Source of the DNA: an uncultured Lachnospiraceae bacterium
GTDB taxonomy: Bacteria; Bacillota; Clostridia; Lachnospirales; Lachnospiraceae
Length of the DNA stretch: 7,947 nucleotides
Direction: 5' to 3'
Assembly (NCBI GenBank): GCA_934376945.1
Contig: CAKRPI010000096.1
Coordinates: forward strand, 1-7,947
Shown piece by piece: positions 1 through 4,768 of the stretch (positions are counted from its first letter, which is position 1; every line of letters begins with the position of its first letter). A model generated the notes under the pieces. The model made no database searches, had not been told where the DNA came from, and saw only the letters and a program-made list of their open reading frames with translations. Position numbers and translations under genes: made by a program.

Positions 1-244
1 AAAATACCGGAAGTCCGACAAGACCGAGCAGCAGGTAAACCAGATAGCTGATCGTTCCCTTCATCGTTCCAAGGGTATACAGGGAAAAATAGATTACCAG
101 ATTCGTCAGTGAGATCGGCACCGGTCCAATCGGAAGGGACAGCGGTGCAAGCACACATGTAGCCGCCGTCATCACGCCGATCACAGCGATCTGCGAAACG
201 GTAAGGCCGCTTTTTGCATTTGATTTTGCTGTAATATCGCTCAT
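1..244 (-). CDS. bioY: BioY-type biotin ECF transporter S component, 5' part only
   Basis: BioY is the membrane substrate-binding (S) subunit of an energy-coupling factor importer; it captures biotin and works with the EcfAAT module or alone at low capacity. The 81 visible residues start at ATG (242-244), 6 nt after a GAGGAGA ribosome binding site (251-257). After a short polar N-terminus there is a hydrophobic helix at about residues 18-35, then the family-typical stretch with GPVPISLTNLVIYF, a Lys-Gly turn (TMKGT), and a third helix ending in LLLGLVGLPVF, which closely follows the BioY pattern. The remaining roughly 100 residues lie beyond base 1. It has its own promoter and a BirA-like operator just upstream, which independently supports a biotin role. 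Preceded by the MATE gene with no obvious terminator between them, so some read-through is possible. Confidence 0.9.
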   Translation of the reverse strand, partial: MSDITAKSNAKSGLTVSQIAVIGVMTAATCVLAPLSLPIGPVPISLTNLVIYFSLYTLGTMKGTISYLVYLLLGLVGLPVF

Positions 245-264
245 TTTTTCTCTCCTCGTTTTCT

Positions 265-293
265 TTCAGACCCTCATCTATATCAGGTCTGAA
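265..293 (-). promoter_or_regulatory. Perfect 8-bp hairpin in the bioY leader
   Basis: Arms TTCAGACC (265-272) and GGTCTGAA (286-293) are exact reverse complements around a 13-nt loop. The hairpin falls in the transcribed leader between the bioY promoter and its ribosome binding site. It is not followed by a T-run on either strand, so it is not an intrinsic terminator. It could stabilise the leader or be chance; no riboswitch class is recognised. Confidence 0.4.
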
Positions 294-308
294 TGATATC
301 CGAGTTGT

Positions 309-337
309 ATTATACTTGTCCGGCGATTGATTGTCAA
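309..337 (-). promoter_or_regulatory. Consensus sigma-A promoter of bioY
   Basis: On the minus strand the -35 is TTGACA (332-337) and the -10 is TATAAT (309-314), separated by exactly 17 nt. Both hexamers match the housekeeping consensus perfectly, so the promoter should be strong when unrepressed. The -35 box is inside one arm of the inverted repeat at 330-362. The leader is roughly 55-60 nt. Confidence 0.88.
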
Positions 338-362
338 CTAATTTTATTTACAAGTTGACAAT
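330..362. promoter_or_regulatory. BirA-type biotin operator overlapping the bioY -35 box
   Basis: ATTGTCAACT (330-339) and AGTTGACAAT (353-362) form a perfect 10-bp inverted repeat with a 13-nt AT-rich spacer. The core TTGTCAACt/aGTTGACAA differs at two positions per half site from the TTGTTAACC/GGTTAACAA pattern known for bifunctional biotin repressor BirA in Firmicutes. One arm contains the -35 hexamer, so binding would block RNA polymerase. BirA dimerises with biotinyl-AMP, which would shut off biotin uptake when biotin is ample. The match to BirA and the position before bioY are seen; repression itself is inferred. The spacer is slightly shorter than in the E. coli bio operator. Confidence 0.8.
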
Positions 363-379
363 TGTTATTCTCTCTGATT

Positions 380-1753
380 TTACCGATAATGCCGCTCCTT
401 CTGGTGCTCCAGCCCGTGCATCCAGTCTGCCTTCCTGTAATAAATAAAAAACAGAATTCCGGACAGCGTCCACGTGATCGGATACGCCCAGAAGACGACA
501 TCTATAATCGGATTGAGATGCACCGCAATCGACACATACGGCACCCGCAGCAGACACCAGCACAACAGCATCACAAACATCGGCACAGATGATTTGCCTG
601 CTCCGCGCATAATTCCGGCTGTACAGTGCGCATACGCCATCAGAAAATAAAACGGCGTAACAATATGTGCCTGCTTTGTTCCGTATGCAATAACCTCCGG
701 CGCATTGTTGAAAAAAGAGATCAGCACCGGTATCATTACGTAGATCACGATACCGATCAGCTCTGTCAGCGTCATTCCGCACAGAATGCCGAACCTCGCG
801 CCCTTTTTCACGCGGTCATACTTCTGCGCACCGAGGTTCTGACTGATAAATGTTGTCAGTGCCATCGAAAAGCAGGTCACCGGAAGTGCTGCAAACCCCT
901 CCACCTTGGAATAAGCTCCGCAGCCTGCCATCGCAACCTTTCCGAAGCTGTTGATATTCGACTGAACAAACACATTTGCGATGGAAATCACAGAATTCTG
1001 GATACCGGCCGGCAGTCCGTTCCGGATAATCTGACGCAGCATAAACGGATTCAGCTGAATCTGCCGAAGCGATACGCGGTACTCCTCCGGACTCTTTTTC
1101 GTGAGACGGTGCAGGCAGAGCGCTGCACTGGCAAACTGTGAGATCGCCGTTGCAGCCGCAACGGAACCTACACCAAAATGGAATACTCCGACAAATAAAA
1201 GATCCAGCACGATATTGACGATCGATGAAAAGATCAGATAATACAGCGGATGACGGCTGTCACCGACTGACTGAAGAATTCCGACGAAATTGTTGTACAG
1301 GACAAATCCAAGCGAACCAAGAAAATAAATACGGAAATATGAAATGGACTCCGGCAGTACTTCCTCTGGCGTCTTCATCCAGATCAGCATCCGAGGTGCA
1401 AGCACAAGTCCGGCAACCATCAGCAAAAATCCGCATAAAATGCCAAAGCCTACGGTCGTATGAACCGCCTTTTGCAGCTCCTTAACCTCTCTTGCCCCAT
1501 AATACCTTGCAATTACAACGCCGGCACCGACCGCAAGGCCGTTAAAAAAGCCGACCAGCAGAAAAATCAGGCTGCCCGACGAACTGACCGCTGCAAGCGC
1601 GTTGCTCCCAATCAGGTTTCCGACAATCAGTGAGTCTGCCGTATTGTAAAACTGCTGAAACAGGTTCCCAAGAAACAGCGGAAATGCAAATGCAAGCATC
1701 TTTTTCCAGATGGAACCTTCTGTAAGCAGTGTTTTTGAATTTGTATCCGACAT
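380..1753 (-). CDS. MATE family multidrug/cation antiporter
   Basis: A 457-residue inner-membrane transporter expected to expel drugs or metabolites in exchange for Na+ or H+. It shows the full MATE layout of two homologous halves of six helices: LTEGSIWKKML leading into helix 1, FQQFYNTADSLIVGNLIG, the helix 2-3 region with GAGVVIARYYGA, and SVGDSRHPLYY followed by NIVLDLLF in the first half; then RNGLPAGIQNSV, ISQNLGAQ and AGIMRGAGKSS as the matching landmarks in the second half. Length is normal for the family (about 450). ATG at 1751-1753 is chosen over an in-frame GTG at 1796-1798, because the GTG overlaps the likely -10 box and would add 15 polar residues not typical of the family. A GGGGG run lies 12 nt before the ATG. 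The substrate cannot be told from sequence. Confidence 0.94.
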   Translation of the reverse strand: MSDTNSKTLLTEGSIWKKMLAFAFPLFLGNLFQQFYNTADSLIVGNLIGSNALAAVSSSGSLIFLLVGFFNGLAVGAGVVIARYYGAREVKELQKAVHTTVGFGILCGFLLMVAGLVLAPRMLIWMKTPEEVLPESISYFRIYFLGSLGFVLYNNFVGILQSVGDSRHPLYYLIFSSIVNIVLDLLFVGVFHFGVGSVAAATAISQFASAALCLHRLTKKSPEEYRVSLRQIQLNPFMLRQIIRNGLPAGIQNSVISIANVFVQSNINSFGKVAMAGCGAYSKVEGFAALPVTCFSMALTTFISQNLGAQKYDRVKKGARFGILCGMTLTELIGIVIYVMIPVLISFFNNAPEVIAYGTKQAHIVTPFYFLMAYAHCTAGIMRGAGKSSVPMFVMLLCWCLLRVPYVSIAVHLNPIIDVVFWAYPITWTLSGILFFIYYRKADWMHGLEHQKERHYR

Positions 1754-1796
1754 ATTGTTTTTTTGCCCCCAATCTTTACACACATTTCTCTCTATC

Positions 1797-1825
1797 ACTG
1801 TATCACAAACCGCTGAAATTGAAAA
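1797..1825 (-). promoter_or_regulatory. Candidate promoter of the MATE gene
   Basis: Minus-strand TTTTCA (1820-1825), 17-nt spacer, TACAGT (1797-1802), with a TG dinucleotide one base before the -10 (extended -10). Each hexamer matches consensus at four of six positions. It sits just after the upstream terminator and would give a leader of about 35 nt, consistent with the ATG at 1753. Confidence 0.5.
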
Positions 1826-1873
1826 GACGGTGTTTCACAATCAAAACGGCTGTACCGGTCTGTTTAAGCGCGC

Positions 1874-1918
1874 AAAAAAAGGACCTGCCAAAACGAAGTC
1901 TCGTTTTTCTGCAGATCC
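1874..1918 (-). terminator. Strong intrinsic terminator after the patatin gene
   Basis: Read on the minus strand, AGGATCTGC and AAAACGA (upper arm) pair with TCGTTTT and GCAGGTCCT (lower arm) around a short GACT-like loop, and a run of seven T follows (bases 1874-1880). One T-G wobble and a small internal loop are present. This is a long, stable rho-independent terminator separating the patatin transcript from the MATE gene. Confidence 0.88.
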
Positions 1919-1938
1919 TCTTTGACTTTCTCTCCTTC

Positions 1939-2035
1939 TTTGAAACCTCCACACGCTAAAGTCGCGGGAATGCAAAGACTAACACGTAAATGGTGAGTTC
2001 CTAACCGCCGCCGGTTCACTCACAGCTGCTCTGTG
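1939..2035 (-). mobile_element. Possible IS200/IS605-type right-end / omegaRNA-like remnant
   Basis: This noncoding segment is densely structured. On the minus strand it holds, in order: a CACAG-5-CTGTG hairpin (2021-2035); a nested stem in which GTGAGT (1993-1998) pairs with ACTCAC (2018-2023) and AACCG (2003-2007) with CGGTT (2012-2016); a single-stranded stretch; and an end hairpin CCCGCG-ACTTTAG-CGTGTGG (1949-1968) followed by GGTTTCAA. The terminal hairpin with an ACTTTAG loop and a TCAA afterwards resembles, from memory, right ends of Firmicutes IS200/IS605/IS1341 elements, whose 3' ends encode the TnpB omegaRNA. No tnpA or tnpB is present. It lies between the patatin stop codon and its terminator, as expected for an insertion in a 3' UTR. 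The alternative is an unrelated structured 3' UTR RNA. Confidence 0.42.
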
Positions 2036-2038
2036 TCC

Positions 2039-2929
2039 TCATCGCAGCAGCCGCTTCCGGCTCACGCACTCTTCCCGTTTTTCAAGCCACTCGTGCAACT
2101 GCGGATAGAGACGCTCTGCCTCCTCGTAGCCATGCCAGTAGAAATCCTCCAGCTTCTCCAGATCGCGCTCCGTGCGGCTGACACATGGGGCGGTCGGACG
2201 AATCACAAATACCATTCCCTTTTTCTCCAGGCGTTCGATCAGATCCAGCGTACGGTTGTATGCATGGCTGCGCTGCGCAAGCGCTTTTACGAGATTTGGG
2301 TATTTATGGTACCAGATCTTTGCCATCCGAACGACCGCATCGGTCTTTTCTTCTTTATAATATCCCTTTCTTCTGGTCAGGATAATGATATTATGGTCAA
2401 AGCCGTCGGCAATCGCCTTGCGGATCGGAATCGAATCCGCGATGCCGCCGTCCAGCATCGGAATTCCGTCCAGGTCTACCATTGGCGCACCGAACGGAAG
2501 GCTGGAGGATGCCCGGCAGGCGTTCATCATCCGCGCTTTGTCGCGGTATTCCTCAATAAATTCTGCTTTTCCGGTGATACAGTTCGTGACCGCCAGAAGG
2601 CATCTCGTCGGGGATTTTACGTATGTCTCAAAATCAAACGGATACAGATGATTCGGAAATTCATCGAAGATCAGATCCATATTCATGAAATACTTCGTAT
2701 GCATCAGTGTCTTAACACCGTAAAGCTCATTGTCAAGCTGCGCATCCAACATACATTCTTTCGTACGGAGAATCTGATTCGAAACGTAATCCACCGCGTT
2801 GCAGGCTCCGGCAGACACGCCGATCACATACGGCAGCTCCACCTTTTTCTCCATCAGATAATCCAGCACGCCGCTCGTAAAAATACCGCGCTGGCCGCCG
2901 CCCTCCAGAATCATTCCTGCTTTTTTCAT
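2039..2929 (-). CDS. Patatin-like phospholipase family protein
   Basis: A 296-residue predicted serine acyl hydrolase acting on phospholipids or other acyl esters through a Ser-Asp dyad; no signal peptide, so cytoplasmic or membrane-peripheral. Visible motifs: the oxyanion-hole glycine loop EGGGQRG (residues 9-15, usually DGGGxRG), the nucleophile elbow GVSAG with Ser39, and the dyad aspartate in LDGGIADSIP (Asp160). Arg-rich SRRASSSLP-like region before the Asp (RASSSLPFGAP, 139-149) is also typical of bacterial YjjU/RssA-like patatins. Start chosen at ATG 2927-2929, preceded by AGGCGGG about 8 nt upstream and directly giving the family N-terminus MKKAGMILEGGG; an in-frame extension to 3013 has no such support. 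It is a single-gene unit with its own promoter and terminator. Physiological substrate unknown. Confidence 0.9.
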   Translation of the reverse strand: MKKAGMILEGGGQRGIFTSGVLDYLMEKKVELPYVIGVSAGACNAVDYVSNQILRTKECMLDAQLDNELYGVKTLMHTKYFMNMDLIFDEFPNHLYPFDFETYVKSPTRCLLAVTNCITGKAEFIEEYRDKARMMNACRASSSLPFGAPMVDLDGIPMLDGGIADSIPIRKAIADGFDHNIIILTRRKGYYKEEKTDAVVRMAKIWYHKYPNLVKALAQRSHAYNRTLDLIERLEKKGMVFVIRPTAPCVSRTERDLEKLEDFYWHGYEEAERLYPQLHEWLEKREECVSRKRLLR

Positions 2930-3059
2930 ATCGTTATCCCGCCTTTCTGCCTTTTTACCATCAGAGCGGAGATCTGTATTCCGCTTTGCAGCACGGCTGT
3001 ACAACCACACCACTGATTTATTTCTGCTTTGTTTTACCTGCTTTTCTCAGTACCCAAAC

Positions 3060-3088
3060 AGTATAGCACAAAAAATTTTTAATTTCTA
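3060..3088 (-). promoter_or_regulatory. Extended -10 promoter of the patatin gene
   Basis: Minus-strand TAGAAA (3083-3088; four of six consensus), 17-nt AT-rich spacer, and TGCTATACT containing -10 TATACT (3060-3065) with a TGn extension. The predicted leader is long, about 120-125 nt, and contains a 5-bp GCGGA/TCCGC hairpin but no riboswitch that I recognise. Confidence 0.7.
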
Positions 3089-3099
3089 TCCCGAAGCAT

Positions 3100-3139
3100 C
3101 AGAGAAAGAAGCATCCTCCGTTTTTATCCGGAGGATGCT
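3100..3139 (-). terminator. Hairpin terminator after the foldase gene
   Basis: An 11-bp perfect stem, AGCATCCTCCG (3110-3120... arm on plus) with CGGAGGATGCT (3129-3139), encloses an 8-nt loop. On the minus strand it is followed by TCTTTCTCT, a pyrimidine-rich but interrupted T tract. It sits about 75 nt after the foldase stop codon and just before the patatin promoter, so it probably ends the foldase transcript; the plus-strand flank is also T-rich but no plus-strand gene leads into it. Confidence 0.72.
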
Positions 3140-3150
3140 CTGGTTCTGTT

Positions 3151-3228
3151 TTCCGTATATTCGGCTGTCTTTATTCAGCTGCTTCTATTCGGCTGCTTCT
3201 ATTTGGCTGCTTCTATTCGGCTGCTTCT
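3151..3228. repeat. 14-nt tandem repeat spanning the foldase stop codon
   Basis: Plus-strand unit CTGCTTCTATTCGG occurs at 3179-3192, 3193-3206 (one mismatch) and 3207-3220, with a partial copy CTGCTTCT at 3221-3228 and two degenerate copies at 3165-3178 and 3151-3164 (about 10 of 14 each). On the coding strand each clear unit carries TAG. The first is the real stop (3213-3215); because 14 is not a multiple of three, the next two place stops in the other two frames. Confidence 0.85.
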
Positions 3229-4562
3229 GTAGATGCCTCAGTGGCCGCTTCTGTAACAGCTTCTGCCGCCGCCTCGGTTCCAGCTTCCGCAGCTTCTGTC
3301 TGTGCCTCGGTACCGGCTTCTGTTCCTGCTTCCGCAGTTTCTTTCTCTGCTGCCTCTGTGGATGCTTCCGTTTCCGTTGTCTCTTCTACCGTTGTGTTCT
3401 CTTCCAGGAAATCCAGCACCTTATCCTGCAGCGCACTGATCCGGATTGTGTCCTCATCGTATGCTGCTTTCAGATCATCTGCGGAATCATAACCATACGT
3501 ATCTGCATATCTCTGACACGCTGCTTCATAATCCTCCTCGCTGATCTCAATACCCTCTTTTTCTGCGATTGCCTTCAGGTACATCTCTGCGGACAGGTTC
3601 TGCTTTACTGCACTCAGCGCTTCTTCATTAAACTGCTCTTCCGTCATGCCGAAATAGTTCTGCAGCAGATCTGCATACTCCATATCATACTGTGCTGCCA
3701 TCTGCTTATATGCGTTCTGCATATTCGTAAGGCCATAATCCAGCATTTCCTGCGGATAGTCCTTGATCGTACAATTTGCACTGATCTGAGAAAGAATATC
3801 CGACTTGATCTCATTATCGCGGGAGTCCTCCTTGCTCTGAAGCAGAGTTTCCTTTATTGACTCTTTATATGTGGCCACATCCGTATATTCACCGTCTGTG
3901 AGCGTGCTGACAACCTCATCTGTCAGCTCTTTCATACGCTTTACGGAGTTTACTGTGACCGTAAATACAGTTTCCTTGCCTGCCAGCTCCTCGGATCCGT
4001 AATTTTCCGGGAAGGTCAATGTCAGATCTATCGTATCGCCAATCTTCGCACCGATCAGTCCATCCTCAAAGCCGTCAATAAAAGTACCGGAACCGATCTC
4101 AAGATCATATCCCTTTGCTGTGCCGCCGTCAAATGCCTCTCCGTCCAGCTTGCCAACGTAATCGATATTTGCGGTATCGCCCTCTTCTACGGTACCCTCT
4201 GTAATCTCTTCAAGTGCATCACTGCCCGCATCGGCCTTGATCTGTGCCAGAATCTCTTCATCCGTCACTTCAATCGGCGCAATCTTTACCGTCAGGCCTT
4301 TATATTCACCAAGCTCCACATAATCGGATGCCTTGTAATCCGGACGCGGAATCTTCTCGTACGTCTCCTCTGTACTGTCTTCCTGCGCTTCTGTATCTGC
4401 TTCTGCAGCCTCTGTAGCCGCCTCTTCTGCCTCTGTAGCTGCTTCTGTAGCTGCCTCTGTCACTGCTTCTGTCTCCTCTGCCATTGCCGCCGGTGCTCCC
4501 ACGGATGCTGCTGTAAGGCATACGGTGCATGCCAGAATTGCCATAAGATTTCTTTTTTTCAT
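3213..4562 (-). CDS. Secreted trigger-factor-like FKBP peptidyl-prolyl isomerase
   Basis: A 449-residue exported foldase. Residues 1-28 form a signal peptide (MKKR basic start, hydrophobic core, APAAMA cleavage site). Residues 29-66 are Thr/Glu/Ala low complexity (TEAATEAATEA). Residues about 127-208 are a trigger-factor-type FKBP isomerase domain: GDTANIDYVGKLDGEAFDGG, then GSGTFIDGFEDGLIGAKIGD and LTFPENYGSEELAGKE. Residues about 209-390 are helical and resemble the trigger factor C-terminal/SurA-like chaperone arms. Residues 395-449 are again TEA-rich. The ribosome-binding N-terminal domain of cytoplasmic trigger factor is absent, so it should fold proteins outside the membrane, as PrsA does. 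ATG 4560-4562 has GAGAGGG (4570-4576) 7 nt upstream. A Cys12 lipobox (ILAC) was judged too weak for a lipoprotein. The tails may span the cell wall. Confidence 0.9.
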   Translation of the reverse strand: MKKRNLMAILACTVCLTAASVGAPAAMAEETEAVTEAATEAATEAEEAATEAAEADTEAQEDSTEETYEKIPRPDYKASDYVELGEYKGLTVKIAPIEVTDEEILAQIKADAGSDALEEITEGTVEEGDTANIDYVGKLDGEAFDGGTAKGYDLEIGSGTFIDGFEDGLIGAKIGDTIDLTLTFPENYGSEELAGKETVFTVTVNSVKRMKELTDEVVSTLTDGEYTDVATYKESIKETLLQSKEDSRDNEIKSDILSQISANCTIKDYPQEMLDYGLTNMQNAYKQMAAQYDMEYADLLQNYFGMTEEQFNEEALSAVKQNLSAEMYLKAIAEKEGIEISEEDYEAACQRYADTYGYDSADDLKAAYDEDTIRISALQDKVLDFLEENTTVEETTETEASTEAAEKETAEAGTEAGTEAQTEAAEAGTEAAAEAVTEAATEASTEAAE

Positions 4563-4647
4563 GAATAAGCCCTCTCTTTTTATATAGTCGAATAGTTGTT
4601 GTCCATACTTCTTATCTTATTTGTTTTCTCTGCACAACACTTGTGAC

Positions 4648-4676
4648 ATTATAACATACCGCATCTTATTTTTGCA
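4648..4676 (-). promoter_or_regulatory. Extended -10 promoter of the foldase gene
   Basis: Minus-strand TGTTATAAT gives a perfect -10 TATAAT (4648-4653) with a TGn extension (4654-4656). The hexamer 17 nt upstream, TGCAAA (4671-4676), matches the -35 consensus poorly (three of six), as is common for extended -10 promoters. The leader is about 80 nt, AT-rich, with no recognised riboswitch. Confidence 0.72.
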
Positions 4677-4697
4677 CCGGGTTTGCTCTTTTTTAAG

Positions 4698-4719
4698 AAA
4701 ATACACAGAAAATACACAG
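4698..4719. repeat. 11-bp direct repeat in the foldase upstream region
   Basis: AAAATACACAG occurs twice head to tail (4698-4708 and 4709-4719), about 22 nt upstream of the foldase -35 region. It could be a tandem regulator site or simple slippage. No terminator hairpin is visible in 4563-4768, although the CAP-protein gene ends at 4769. Confidence 0.5.
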
Positions 4720-4768
4720 AAGTGGTTCATAGTAAACGGCGGCTGTCAAAGCTTTTCCTGCTGTCCTT

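Noticed and set aside
355..360. TTGACA on the plus strand as a divergent -35 box
   Set aside because: It is only the other arm of the symmetric operator. No -10-like hexamer lies 16-18 nt downstream and no plus-strand gene follows.
1754..1798. Upstream GTG start for the MATE gene adding 15 residues
   Set aside because: The GTG overlaps the candidate -10 box and the added residues are not part of the MATE fold; ATG at 1753 fits better.
2033..3016. Long plus-strand open frame of 327 codons opposite the patatin gene
   Set aside because: It mirrors the patatin gene, which has full catalytic motifs, a ribosome binding site and a promoter. The plus-strand product is rich in Cys, His and Arg and matches no family.
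3151..3228. CRISPR-like array
   Set aside because: Units are 14 nt, contiguous and without spacers, so it is a simple tandem repeat.
3135..3860. Plus-strand open frame rich in Cys, Phe and Ser opposite the foldase tail
   Set aside because: Its composition is the antisense of the Glu/Ala-rich repeats and it begins inside the terminator hairpin; no ribosome binding site.
4525..4562. Lipoprotein signal for the foldase (ILAC at residues 9-12)
   Set aside because: Leu at -2 is a poor lipobox, the hydrophobic stretch before Cys is too short and continues after it, and a good signal peptidase I site (AMA before Glu29) is present.
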